A DNA stretch of 64,000 nt from Lachnospiraceae bacterium. Its GTDB lineage: Bacteria > Bacillota > Clostridia > Lachnospirales > Lachnospiraceae. Within the stretch, counting starts at the first letter, position 1. Every line of letters starts with the position of its first letter. Of the stretch, positions 1 to 8,837 are shown piece after piece. The stretch is from assembly GCA_017467805.1 (NCBI GenBank), contig JAFUKJ010000051.1, positions 1-64,000 on the forward strand, written 5' to 3'. A program made the position numbers and the translations under genes. The notes below the pieces were generated by a model. That model was not told where the DNA came from, did no database searches, and worked only from the letters and a program-made list of their open reading frames with translations.

Positions 1-87
1 AAATATCAAAGATAATCTCGTATTGTCACATGTTTTTAATCTATAACTGACGGATAACTAAAAATTATCCTATATCCTATTATACTC

Positions 88-855
88 TCAAACTTTTCTA
101 CGTACAAACACAATCGTATGCACCCCATCCTTACCTAGCTCAAATTTTACATCAAACTTATCCTTATTGCCTTGGATCAGTTGCGTCATATTCTTATATC
201 CATAATTTCTTGCATCAAAACCTGATATCCTCTTTTTTAAGTAGATTCCAACACTGGCAAGATTTTCCCAATCTTCCTCCAGCATATTTAAGATACAATT
301 GATGATTTCCTCTTCCTGAGGAACACTAATTGTTTCTTCATCATCTGCATCCACAATTACATCCTGTTGCTCTTCCGCATCATCTTCTTCATTCATCTCT
401 GGTACTACAGTTCCTTCTTCAATCTGGTAAATCAGATCAAGCACCTTGAATTCATCACACGCTTGCGCAAGTGACTCATTTGCTTTCTTTTCCCCCATGC
501 CTATCAAAACCTTACCAGATTCTTTTATACGGTAAGCAAGCTTCGTAAAATCACTATCACTTGTCACAAGACAAATAATATCAATCTCTCCACCATATAA
601 AATATCCATTGCATCTATCGTTAATGCCTGATCTGCAATACTTTTGCCATGCGCATAGCTTATCTGTAACATAGGGGTAATTCCATGTTTCGGCATAATC
701 TTGTACCATATTCTAACATTTGGTGAAGCAATCGAACCGTACAAACGGAACACTTTAATTCTTCCCAACCTAGCAGCTTCCTGCTTGATGTACTCTGCAT
801 ATCTTGGTGATATGTTATCACCATCAATTAATATAGCCACCTGCTTCTCTTGCAT
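88..855 (-). CDS. NYN-domain (LabA/DUF88-like) protein with C-terminal OST-HTH-like domain
   Basis: This 255-residue soluble protein has the acidic residues of the NYN (PIN-like) ribonuclease fold: DGDN at residues 11-14, Asp75, Asp81/Asp84 in the ADQALTIDAMD stretch, and SDSDF at 99-103. NYN proteins of this family are thought to be metal-dependent RNases. A very acidic linker (about 150-175) leads to a C-terminal segment of about 75 residues with a pattern like an OST-HTH/LOTUS RNA-binding domain. The start follows an AGGGGG site at 7 nt. It stands alone, ending near the window's left edge. RNA processing is inferred from the family; no target is suggested by the context. Confidence 0.85.
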   Translation of the reverse strand: MQEKQVAILIDGDNISPRYAEYIKQEAARLGRIKVFRLYGSIASPNVRIWYKIMPKHGITPMLQISYAHGKSIADQALTIDAMDILYGGEIDIICLVTSDSDFTKLAYRIKESGKVLIGMGEKKANESLAQACDEFKVLDLIYQIEEGTVVPEMNEEDDAEEQQDVIVDADDEETISVPQEEEIINCILNMLEEDWENLASVGIYLKKRISGFDARNYGYKNMTQLIQGNKDKFDVKFELGKDGVHTIVFVRRKV

Positions 856-1473
856 ATGAAATTCCCCCTTTTGAAAATATGATTAATACCTACACCTCTA
901 TCACCTTACACCAATTGTTCTCATATTGTAGTCCCCCCAAAAACTTTCAAATACATCCTAATAATTACATTATATCAAAGTAATATCTCAAAGCCCATTC
1001 CTCACATGTTCATCTTCAAATTACCTTTCGTTCATATCTGTTTATTCCTGCTCTTCAATCTTAGCATCAACTAACAATTCTTCCAGTTGCTCTCTTTAAT
1101 TATTTTTTCTTTCTGATATACCTTATTTCCTCAAAAGTCATTTATCCTTTGAGAACCATTATTATCTATCAAAGAACTAGAAATAAACATGTGAAATGCT
1201 CCATTTTTCATAATAACTAGTTTAATTACTATTTTATCAAAATTTATGTGCTTTTTCATATTATGCAACTATATCATTCTTAAAATATTGTGAATTCCAA
1301 CAATACTGCAAAGCCAATCCACATTATATGCTTTGTAATATGCACAGTCCCCAAATAATCAATAAAAAAACTCTTCATTTTTCGTTTATTAATCCACTTG
1401 ATTTTACTCACAATTTGCGATTATATTATATCAACTAAAAAATGATTTAAGTCAACACTATAAGAGGGAGGTA
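856..1473. other. AT-rich intergenic region, no intact gene
   Basis: About 620 bp lie between the divergent NYN and CHAP genes. No RNA gene or open frame with a ribosome binding site was seen. On the minus strand near 1060-1135 a short coding-like run (EQLEELLVDAKIEEQE then stop) follows an in-frame stop, so it may be the tail of a lost gene. The right end holds the CHAP-gene promoter. Confidence 0.4.
1398..1426 (+). promoter_or_regulatory. Likely sigma-A promoter of the CHAP gene
   Basis: TTGATT at 1398-1403 and TTATAT at 1421-1426 are separated by exactly 17 bp. They sit about 55 bp upstream of the CHAP start codon. The match was made by eye. Confidence 0.5.
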
Positions 1474-1479
1474 ATGGAT

Positions 1480-2661
1480 ATGAAAAAGAGATTATTGAAC
1501 ATTGTAATTTACTTGTTTATTGTATTAGTTTCTAGCAACACAGAAGCAATTGCTGCCGACAATGATATAACCTTATACATTGTCCAAGATGAAAATACTG
1601 CTGTTCGCCCAGAACCAGAAAAATCATCAGGTACTATTAAATATTTATCCAAAGGAACTGTTATTGCTTGTACAAGCACAGTTACTAACTCCTACGGTAA
1701 TTTATGGATGCAAACACTAGAAGGGTATTATGTATATTCCGAACGCTTATCGCAATGTAATTTAACACACAACGCAACTTATTTAATCAAAAACATAGAT
1801 ACTGGTTTATATTTAAACCAATATGTAGATTCTCCCTTTTCCATAACGAATAATTCTCGTGTAACCACGTTTAAACTAATGGAATCGGAAATCAATACCC
1901 AATTATTTAGACTTGAGTTTGTTACAGATACCAATATAATAATTAATGCTCCTGCTTACAAAAGCAACTATGCAATAAATGTAGCCTATAATGATATTGC
2001 TGGTGCAAGAGCTACAATTTATGACAAAAATTTGAATACGGAAACATGGACCATCTCTTCTCCAAGCGAGGATGTCTATACATTTAATTTAGTGTCAAAT
2101 CCAAATATGATTTTAACGGCACAAGATGGTTCCCAAAATGTAGTTATTGATTTTGCTAACAATCATAAACAGACTTGGACTCTAGAAGAACGGGAGTGTT
2201 CACTAAACAGCACTGAATACTTCATTAGAGATACCGCCCCTTCTCGGAATTTATTCTACTATTCTTCAGAACAAAATAAATTCCCATATTCAAACGGGAA
2301 CTGTACGTGGTATGTATGGGGTAGAGCCTATGAAATTCTTGGTGATAAACCAATATTCAATGGTAATGCATGCTCTTTTTGGAATTATCGCACAAACTAC
2401 TACGGATATGATACTGATATTCCACGTGCTGGTTCCGTCGCCGTCTGGGGCGGAAACTACGGCCATGTTGCTATTGTAGAAGAAGTATATGAAGATGGAA
2501 GTATCCTAGTATCTGAAAGTTCTTATGGTGGTTTTGCCGATGGTACAAATTTCCGCTTAAAACATTATGGTTCTATCGATGAAATGAGAAACATTGCTGC
2601 CAATCCAAACTTTGAACCTACTGGTACAATTCCTCTCCTTGGTTTCATCTATCTGAAGTAA
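1480..2661 (+). CDS. Secreted CHAP-domain protein (putative peptidoglycan amidase/endopeptidase)
   Basis: The ATG at 1480 is preferred because GGGAGG lies 8 nt upstream; the in-frame ATG at 1474 is too close. A signal peptide covers about residues 1-25 (cleavage after AIAA). It is followed by an SH3-like segment (about 30-90), a region of about 140 residues with repeated W/F-x-L patterns suggestive of a ricin-type beta-trefoil (about 95-240), and a C-terminal CHAP domain. The CHAP catalytic Cys is in NCTWYVWGRA (about Cys275) and the His in NYGHVAIVEE (about His329). CHAP enzymes cut peptidoglycan stem or cross-bridge peptides; action on the cell wall outside the cell is inferred. The IS element downstream has replaced its terminator. 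Confidence 0.85.
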   Translation: MKKRLLNIVIYLFIVLVSSNTEAIAADNDITLYIVQDENTAVRPEPEKSSGTIKYLSKGTVIACTSTVTNSYGNLWMQTLEGYYVYSERLSQCNLTHNATYLIKNIDTGLYLNQYVDSPFSITNNSRVTTFKLMESEINTQLFRLEFVTDTNIIINAPAYKSNYAINVAYNDIAGARATIYDKNLNTETWTISSPSEDVYTFNLVSNPNMILTAQDGSQNVVIDFANNHKQTWTLEERECSLNSTEYFIRDTAPSRNLFYYSSEQNKFPYSNGNCTWYVWGRAYEILGDKPIFNGNACSFWNYRTNYYGYDTDIPRAGSVAVWGGNYGHVAIVEEVYEDGSILVSESSYGGFADGTNFRLKHYGSIDEMRNIAANPNFEPTGTIPLLGFIYLK

Positions 2662-2730
2662 TGTTGTTTAAAATAAACAGTTGGTATATTAGCTAAACCT
2701 TTATACCAAACATCATAAATTGTACATAAT

Positions 2731-2753
2731 AAAAACATCCCTCCTATCACAAG
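2731..2753. repeat. Left half of an interrupted terminator plus left 11-bp target duplication
   Basis: AAAAACATCCCTC (2731-2743) is the exact reverse complement of GAGGGATGTTTTT (4433-4445). The two arms once formed one terminator hairpin between the CHAP gene and the leftward ABC transporter genes. The 11-bp target duplication CCTATCACAAG occupies 2743-2753 and recurs at 4420-4430. Confidence 0.9.
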
Positions 2754-2779
2754 CAATGGCATTAAGTTAAGAAATCTCT

Positions 2780-2813
2780 CCCTACATTGAGATATATGTA
2801 GGGGGATTTTTTT
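2780..2813 (+). terminator. Terminator just inside the IS left end
   Basis: CCCTACAT (2780-2787) pairs with ATGTAGGG (2796-2803), followed by a seven-T run at 2807-2813. It would stop read-through from the CHAP gene before it reaches the transposase. Confidence 0.75.
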
Positions 2814-2844
2814 GTAAACAGCTTGACATTTGTTTGAAATTGTG

Positions 2845-2880
2845 CGGGCACCTTACTGATTTTTAATCAGCAAGGTGCCC
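2845..2880 (+). promoter_or_regulatory. Long hairpin upstream of the transposase start
   Basis: GGGCACCTT and its complement AAGGTGCCC flank a further CTGATT/AATCAG pairing, giving a 16-bp stem with one mismatch around a tiny loop. It ends 30 nt before the transposase ribosome binding site. Impinging-transcription control hairpins are known in IS4-family elements; that role here is inference. Confidence 0.55.
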
Positions 2881-2922
2881 CTTGTAATTAGTAAATATCA
2901 TTTGATTACAGGAGGAGCACAA

Positions 2923-4261
2923 TTGAAAGCAAGCATTATCCAAGATTTATTAGACAAATCTCAAAAAAAATTAAACGAATCTATGAGCCAATATATCTCT
3001 AATCCCAAACGTGATTTTATAAGAAATAGAAAGCTTCCATTTGAAAAAGTTATTTCCTCAGTTTTAGGTATGGAAGGTAAGAGTTTAAATAATGAACTTC
3101 TTTACCAGTCTGGGTGCGCACTGGAAACGCCAACTTCCTCGGCTTTTATCCAGCAACGAAGTAAAATTAATTACAAAGCATTCGAATCTTTGTTTCGTGA
3201 TTTTACCATGATGGCGATGAAAGATAATATCCAACTCTTCAAAGGTTATCGTTTACTTGCAGTCGATGGTTCTGACATACAAATACCATCAAACCCCACT
3301 GACTATGAATCTTTTGTTCAAGGTAAAGAGGGAAACAAACCTTATAATCTACTCCATTTAGATGCAATGTATGATTTGCTGTCAAATACATATGTAGATG
3401 CTCTTGTTTGTAAATTCAGAAATATGAACGAACAAGGCGCACTTGTGGATATGGTTGATAGTGCTGATGATACTAATCCGGCTATTATCATAGCAGACCG
3501 CGGTTACGAATCTTACAATGTCCTTGCACACATTCAAGAAAAAAAATGGAAATTTCTCATACGCGTAAAAGACTTTGGTAATCATAGTACGGGAATTATT
3601 CATGGATTGGACTTACCTAACGAGGATGAATTTGATGTTGCTATAGATTTGAATCTAACATACAAACAGACTAATGAGGCAAAAGAATTACTTAAAGATA
3701 GAAATCACTACAAACTTTTAAAGAGCAACCGAAGATTTGACTATCTACCAAGTAAAAATAAGAAACACGAACCTCTTAGAATGTATAATCTAAAGTTTCG
3801 CGTTGTCAGATTTAAAATATCTGAAGATTCTTATGAAGTGATTTTGACCAATCTTGATAAGGAGACATTTCCACCTGTCATCATCAAAGAATTATATGGT
3901 AAACGATGGGGAATAGAAACATCCTTCCGAAACCTAAAATATACAGTTGGATTATTGCATTTTCACTCAAAAAAAGCGGACTTCATCTTTCAGGAAATAT
4001 ATGCCCGACTTATAATGTACAATTATTTTGAACTTATAATCTCAAAAAACCATAATTCAAAAGAAACAAAGAAAGCATACATACATGATTAATTTCTCTG
4101 TTGCTGCACATATATGTCGAGAATTCTTCCTCAAGAGAATTCCGCCCAAGGATATAGAAGCTTTAATATCAAGGTATTTGACCCCAGTCCGCCCAGACAG
4201 GTCAAGACCAAGAAAAATGTCAACAAAGACACCTGTAAGCTTCTTATATAGAGTAGCATAA
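2923..4261 (+). pseudogene. IS4-family DDE transposase, frameshifted
   Basis: Translation most likely starts at TTG 2923, 7 nt after AGGAGG; an in-frame GTG at 2875 lies inside the upstream hairpin. The catalytic triad is visible: Asp in LLAVDGSDIQ, Asp in IIIADRGYES, and Glu in the Y-(2)-R-(3)-E-(6)-K signature YGKRWGIETSFRNLK. The first frame stops at 4092 after KKAYIHD. The family's C-terminus (INFSVAAHICREFF through SFLYRVA) continues in the next frame to a stop at 4259-4261. The break coincides with a tandem 4-bp duplication (TACATACATG near 4078-4086); removing one copy restores KAYMINFS. Intact length would be about 444 residues. Confidence 0.9.
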
Positions 4262-4326
4262 ATTTTCAAAATAGAATAGTAAAAATAGGCGGAATTAAAA
4301 CCGTCTTATTTGTGTGCAATAAAATA

Positions 4327-4375
4327 GCAACGATACAACATCCGTGTTTTCTAATGTGTATCGTTGCATATTTTT
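4327..4375. terminator. Terminator inside the IS right end
   Basis: GCAACGATACA (4327-4337) pairs with TGTATCGTTGC (4357-4367), followed by ATATTTTTG. AT-rich tracts on both sides let it work in both directions, so it can end the transposase transcript and also the leftward ABC transporter transcript. Confidence 0.75.
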
Positions 4376-4419
4376 GTGTCCCCCCCTAAATGGCATAAGT
4401 TCTTAACTTAATGCCATTG

Positions 4420-4445
4420 CCTATCACAAGTTGAGGGATGTTTTT
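4420..4445. repeat. Right target duplication and right half of the interrupted terminator
   Basis: CCTATCACAAG (4420-4430) duplicates 2743-2753. GAGGGATGTTTTT (4433-4445) is the partner arm of 2731-2743. The IS therefore sits in the loop of the ancestral hairpin. Confidence 0.9.
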
Positions 4446-4468
4446 GTTATATGCATTTTTATGAATAT

Positions 4469-6307
4469 TCAGTTCAATCTTTTCAATAGCATTCTGTAAA
4501 ACATAAATGTAATCAGTATAATAATTAGCATAACCGAAATAATCACTCCTACTCCACACAAAATTCCAATCATACCATATCCGTAAGTAAAATTTGTGCC
4601 ATAACTAAACAATAATATTAGAATAGCAGCAATAAAAAATGGAATTCCCCAAATACTATATACTTTTCCCCTGATGATTCTTTTTATACACCTTTCATCA
4701 CTACCTAAACTTCTTAATAAATTAATCTTATGTTTTTCATTTTCAAATTCGATTTCAAACTTGAAGCGAATAATAATGTAAATGCTAAACATAATAAGCA
4801 AACTATCATATATAAGTAATAATAACAAAAACTCTGAACTCTGCTTTGCATTTTCACACGATAATTCCTTGCAAATTATATCTAGATACTCTCCTTCCTT
4901 CCACTGATTCTTTTCTGGCAATTCTGATTTCAATTGCTGATATATGTATTTTGTTTTTGTGTAGTCATTAAAATTGTAGGCATATAAAGTTCGAACAGCC
5001 CTTTCTTTTGCCAACTCCAAAAACAATGTATGATTAACCAAAATTACATCGTCAGTTGTTCCACAGCCTTTTCCGAATAAAACATCGCATTCCGCTCGGC
5101 TCACATTCACCGATATCCCATTTAGTTTCAACTTGCTTGGATAACTATTTGTATCATGAACATATCCATCATTTTCTACAACACAATATATGTATATTGC
5201 TTCATTATCATCACAATTGTAGTCCCGTTCACACATACCATTCACTTCATCGATATCAAATATAGAATAACCTCCCACATTGATATATTGCAGGCTAACA
5301 CCGTCTGTTACTTCAATCTGTTGTTGCTTCGCCAAATTAGCAATATAATCTTCATCAGGTATCCAATCTGAATTGTCGTACACTGTGTACGCAATATCAT
5401 ATGGATGGTATAAAATCGCATTATTTGCAAAATTCGGAAATGTTACAATAGCCATCATCAATAAATACATCATAGAAAAGAACAAAATATTTACAGCAAA
5501 TACAATTCTTATATTTCTCTTATAATAATAATTCCAATCACTAGACCAAAAGACGTGCTTTTTTCTCATTTTATCTATAAGGACTCTACAATTATCCAAA
5601 ATCAAATATAACCCTATCAACATCATCAATAAACTTAAAAAAGCAATATTGCTGTTCTCCTTATAAAAAACAAGTAATATGATGATTGCAACTACAGAAA
5701 ATAATATTCCTATAATCCTAAAAATAAACCTATCATTTTTTTCCTCGGAAACTCTCGTACTTATTAGCTGTTCGCATATATTTTTTCTTTTAACTCGAAA
5801 TAATCCAATAGTAATAGAAAATAGAAATAATAAAAAGGCATATACACAAATGAACTGGACAACTTCCATATGAAACTGAAATTCCAAATCTAAGCCTACC
5901 AAAAGATTAATAATCTCTATAAGAATAATTTCTAAACATTCTCCAAATACAATTCCTATTACAATTGAAAAGAAAGCCAACAAACCATGCTCTATTATTA
6001 TACATTTATTCATCTCTGAATTTTTCATACCTATCGACAACAAAATTGCATAGTCTTTCTGCATTTTGGTTTGGAATAGTTGGTGTGTATATGGAATAAA
6101 AAAGCAAAGAAAAAGCCCCATTAAATACATTGGTGCATAAACATTACTTGAAATGATCGAATCCATTTGATTTAATGAGGTATTATGACTCAAGGATAAG
6201 ATACTCATAAACATTGCAATCGCACAGACATTACAGAATAAAAAAAGAATATATTTTTTCATATTTCCCTTGATAATTCGTAGTACAAGTTCTGTCAAAT
6301 TGTTCAT
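4469..6307 (-). CDS. FtsX-like ABC transporter permease (BceB type)
   Basis: This 612-residue membrane protein has the BceB/FtsX layout. There is one N-terminal helix (about 17-37), a group of three helices by residue 160, a pair near 195-235 and another near 270-290. A large extracellular domain follows (about 300-480), then three C-terminal helices. Permeases of this architecture work with a MacB/BceA-type ATPase in resistance to, or sensing of, peptide antibiotics. Its ATG overlaps the stop of the upstream ATPase gene by 4 bp (ATGA), so the two are translationally coupled. No BceRS-type two-component system is next to it. The substrate is unknown. Confidence 0.85.
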   Translation of the reverse strand: MNNLTELVLRIIKGNMKKYILFLFCNVCAIAMFMSILSLSHNTSLNQMDSIISSNVYAPMYLMGLFLCFFIPYTHQLFQTKMQKDYAILLSIGMKNSEMNKCIIIEHGLLAFFSIVIGIVFGECLEIILIEIINLLVGLDLEFQFHMEVVQFICVYAFLLFLFSITIGLFRVKRKNICEQLISTRVSEEKNDRFIFRIIGILFSVVAIIILLVFYKENSNIAFLSLLMMLIGLYLILDNCRVLIDKMRKKHVFWSSDWNYYYKRNIRIVFAVNILFFSMMYLLMMAIVTFPNFANNAILYHPYDIAYTVYDNSDWIPDEDYIANLAKQQQIEVTDGVSLQYINVGGYSIFDIDEVNGMCERDYNCDDNEAIYIYCVVENDGYVHDTNSYPSKLKLNGISVNVSRAECDVLFGKGCGTTDDVILVNHTLFLELAKERAVRTLYAYNFNDYTKTKYIYQQLKSELPEKNQWKEGEYLDIICKELSCENAKQSSEFLLLLLIYDSLLIMFSIYIIIRFKFEIEFENEKHKINLLRSLGSDERCIKRIIRGKVYSIWGIPFFIAAILILLFSYGTNFTYGYGMIGILCGVGVIISVMLIIILITFMFYRMLLKRLN

Positions 6308-7065
6308 TGTAATATTCCCCTTTGTGCCTCAATTATTTTCTCATACATATTTTCACCTTTCTCTTTTACAATTTCATTTTCAATTTTTCCATCTTGAATA
6401 AACAAAACCCGATTACAATAACTTGCTATTACCGGATCATGAGTAACCAACAATATACTTGTCCCCATTTCTTTACATACCATCTGAAAATATTCCATCA
6501 CTTTTTTAGATGATTTTGAATCTAAGTTTCCTGTTGGTTCATCCGCAAAAATAACTTTTGCATTGTTAATTATTGCTCTACAAATTCCAACCCGCTGCTG
6601 TTGTCCGCCTGATATTTCATATGGATATTTATCCAGTTGTTGTTCCATCCCCATAAATGCTGCTACTTTTCGGACTTTATCTTCTTTATCACCATCATAA
6701 TAATCTAATATTAATGGCACTTCTATATTTTCTCTTACCGTCAAACTATCCAATAAATTGTAATTCTGAAAAACGATACCTATATGTTTTCTACGCAACA
6801 ATGCAAGCCTATCTTTTGGCATCGTAAGTAAATCTTCATCACCAATTATAATTTCACCATCATCCGGCTCTAATAATCCAGTTAAGATATTCATAAGTGT
6901 AGTTTTGTCACTGCCAGAACTCCCCATTATTGCAACCATTTCTTTATCTTCTATAGCAAAAGATACCCCCTTCAACGCCTCAGTTGTAATCTTACGTTTT
7001 GAATAATATGTCTTTCTGATATTGTTGATTCTCAGTACTTGCATACTAACCTCCATATATTTCAT
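6304..7065 (-). CDS. ABC transporter ATPase (BceA/MacB type) with altered Walker A
   Basis: This 253-residue ATPase partners the FtsX-like permease. The signature ISGGQQQRVG, Walker B VIFADEPTGNLDS and H-loop LLVTHD are intact. The Walker A reads GSSGSDKTT: the Gly normally preceding the catalytic Lys is Asp53, encoded by GAC at 6907-6909 where GGC is expected. That glycine is nearly invariant in P-loops because a side chain there clashes with phosphate, so the enzyme may be inactive. Initiation could also be at Met8 (MQVLRINN). The start region overlaps a small upstream frame by 20 bp. Confidence 0.88.
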   Translation of the reverse strand: MKYMEVSMQVLRINNIRKTYYSKRKITTEALKGVSFAIEDKEMVAIMGSSGSDKTTLMNILTGLLEPDDGEIIIGDEDLLTMPKDRLALLRRKHIGIVFQNYNLLDSLTVRENIEVPLILDYYDGDKEDKVRKVAAFMGMEQQLDKYPYEISGGQQQRVGICRAIINNAKVIFADEPTGNLDSKSSKKVMEYFQMVCKEMGTSILLVTHDPVIASYCNRVLFIQDGKIENEIVKEKGENMYEKIIEAQRGILQ

Positions 7066-7255
7066 TTAACAATACTTCTGCTATCTGGCTTTCACTTATT
7101 ATTGCTACTTCTATCCAAAACCATAAGACCTTCTTTTTTACTATAACAGAACTATTACTATACATAATAACATAATCTGCATATTTTGCATCTTCTTTTA
7201 ACTTGTAAGCAAAAATGTCACATTCCATAAGATGCGATATTTTTCTCAATTCCCT
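7046..7255 (-). CDS. Small hypothetical protein upstream of the ABC transporter
   Basis: No family is recognised. The frame extends up to 7285 but would then overlap the subtilase 3' end. The TTG at 7255 (AGGGG about 9 nt upstream) or the ATG at 7228 are better starts, giving 60-69 residues. The sequence is soluble, with a hydrophobic core around YVIMYSNSSVIVKKKVLWFWIEVAII. Its stop overlaps the ATPase start by about 20 bp, so it may be part of that operon or a remnant. Reality of the gene is uncertain. Confidence 0.4.
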   Translation of the reverse strand, partial: RELRKISHLMECDIFAYKLKEDAKYADYVIMYSNSSVIVKKKVLWFWIEVAIISESQIAEVLLNEIYGG

Positions 7256-7257
7256 CT

Positions 7258-8835
7258 TTACCCCTTTAAACTCCCCTCCACACACAACGCTCCCCAGCCC
7301 GTCATCCCATTCGGCGTAACCTCATACCCTGGCAGCTGCACAGCCCCCTTTATCAGGTACGCCTTCAATCTCTGCCCGTACATATACGGGTCATTCCCTC
7401 TTACAATCCCCCACTCCATCAGGAGTGCTGCGCTTCCTGTTACAAGCGGCGTTGCAAAAGAGGTTCCCGATACATTTTCATAGCCGCCTTGCGGCACAGG
7501 CACACGAATGCCAACGCCTGGTGCTACTAAATCAGGCTTACTAAATGCCACGCCATAGGGTACTCCTTCCCTTGTAACTCTTCCCTCCTCATAACGATAT
7601 ACATAGCCTCTTCCCGAGAAATCGGCATAGCTTCTGCGCTGCCCATCATAAGCACCAACCGTAATTGCGCGAAGCGCAGTTGACGGAATCGTCAGTGTAA
7701 CCTCAGGTGTAGGCAGGAGAAATCCCGTTCCTGCGTTTCTTGCTACATAGCTTGGCAGAAAGAAACGATACTCGCCTGTCACTACCTGCACAGGAATCAG
7801 CTCCAGCCTCCACACTCCCGAATTGATATATCGGTCACTTGGAATGAAATCAATGTAGATTTCCTGATTTACCGAATAGGGCTGTGGTTCCCCAATAAAG
7901 CACAAAAGCTCTGTCTGCTCCAAAGTAGCTCTTATCGTTTCCATCCGCGAAGAATCCAACAGCACCTCTTCCCCTCCTGGTGATACAATTCTCAACTTGA
8001 ATACATCTTGAAAATGCTTCCAGTACTGGATACTCAAGCCCGTCTCATAGGCTCCTACTGTCAGTTCAATCACTCTGTTTTCCTCGGTTCTTCCCGCACA
8101 GTGTCCATTAGATGCTCCTTCATTTCCACTTCCTATCACAATCACATTTTTTCCAATCTCCGATGCATTGTCAATAAATCTCTCCAGCAAAGACTCTCCC
8201 CTGTGGTCTCCGTAGGTATTGCCAAAGCTGACATTGATTGCAACAGGTCTGTTTCTGCGAAGTCCCTCCTTTACTGCAAAGTCAATTCCCCGCATCAGTT
8301 GAGTTGTCCTTGGAAAATTATTTTCGAGAGGCACACCAAGCTTCACTACCAAAATATCCGCCTGCTTTGCCACTCCGCTAAGACTTCCTGCTGCAATCCC
8401 TGCCACTGCGGTTCCATGTCCTGAGGTATCACGGCTTGGCACTATTTCCTCTCCACGTTCACGTCCTGCTGCCAGTGCCGTATTAATCTGCTCTCTGCTA
8501 AAGTACACGCCTGTCGCATACCCCTCTGGCGGCTGAAAGCCTTTTTCCTCATCCGCATTTACAGTCTGGTCCCATAGCCCGATAATTCTTGTCTGCCCGT
8601 CCACAGTCTGAAACTCAGGCGAATAAATATCTATTCCGCTATCAATACAGGCAACAATGACATTTCTTCCATTCAGATTCGGCTCTCTCACCGTCACTTG
8701 CGGAATACAGGAAATCTCCTGACTATAATCATACTCTGCCTGACTTGCTCTTAACTTTGCCATTTTTTTCACATCCGCACTTTTTATCCTATCATATGAA
8801 AAGAGCATGGTATTTGTACCACGCTCTACATTCAC
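7258..8835 (-). CDS. S8-family subtilisin-like serine protease (Csp-like)
   Basis: The complete catalytic triad is present: Asp65 in VACIDSGID, His140 in DTSGHGTAVAG, Ser459 in VSGTSFATPL. The oxyanion Asn lies in IGSGNEGASN. An insertion of about 150 residues between His and Ser is typical of clostridial Csp-type subtilases. There is no signal peptide. The N-terminus is only about 50 residues before the catalytic domain and lacks the prodomain of about 75 residues usual in these proteases. The start is GTG at 8835 after AGGATAAGA, only 2 bp after the kinase stop codon, so the two are coupled. Csp proteases process cortex-lytic enzymes in some clostridia; the role here is unknown. Confidence 0.88.
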   Translation of the reverse strand: MNVERGTNTMLFSYDRIKSADVKKMAKLRASQAEYDYSQEISCIPQVTVREPNLNGRNVIVACIDSGIDIYSPEFQTVDGQTRIIGLWDQTVNADEEKGFQPPEGYATGVYFSREQINTALAAGRERGEEIVPSRDTSGHGTAVAGIAAGSLSGVAKQADILVVKLGVPLENNFPRTTQLMRGIDFAVKEGLRRNRPVAINVSFGNTYGDHRGESLLERFIDNASEIGKNVIVIGSGNEGASNGHCAGRTEENRVIELTVGAYETGLSIQYWKHFQDVFKLRIVSPGGEEVLLDSSRMETIRATLEQTELLCFIGEPQPYSVNQEIYIDFIPSDRYINSGVWRLELIPVQVVTGEYRFFLPSYVARNAGTGFLLPTPEVTLTIPSTALRAITVGAYDGQRRSYADFSGRGYVYRYEEGRVTREGVPYGVAFSKPDLVAPGVGIRVPVPQGGYENVSGTSFATPLVTGSAALLMEWGIVRGNDPYMYGQRLKAYLIKGAVQLPGYEVTPNGMTGWGALCVEGSLKG

Positions 8836-8837
8836 TC

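Larger units (their letters stand above)
2754..4419 (+). mobile_element. IS4-family (IS231-like) insertion sequence, 1666 bp
   Basis: The element is bounded by perfect 20-bp terminal inverted repeats (CAATGGCATTAAGTTAAGAA at 2754-2773, its reverse complement at 4400-4419) and flanked by an 11-bp direct duplication. Size, repeat length and duplication length match the IS231 group of the IS4 family. It holds one transposase gene, now frameshifted, and hairpins at both ends that insulate it from outside transcription (2780-2813 and 4327-4375). The intact repeats and identical target duplications suggest a recent insertion. Confidence 0.95.

Noticed and set aside
4057-4269. Minus-strand 70-residue frame at the IS right end
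   Set aside because: It is antisense to the transposase C-terminus, which reads clearly as INFSVAAHICREFF on the plus strand.
8008-8424. 138-residue plus-strand frame inside the subtilase gene
   Set aside because: It is antisense to the protease catalytic domain and has no recognisable family.
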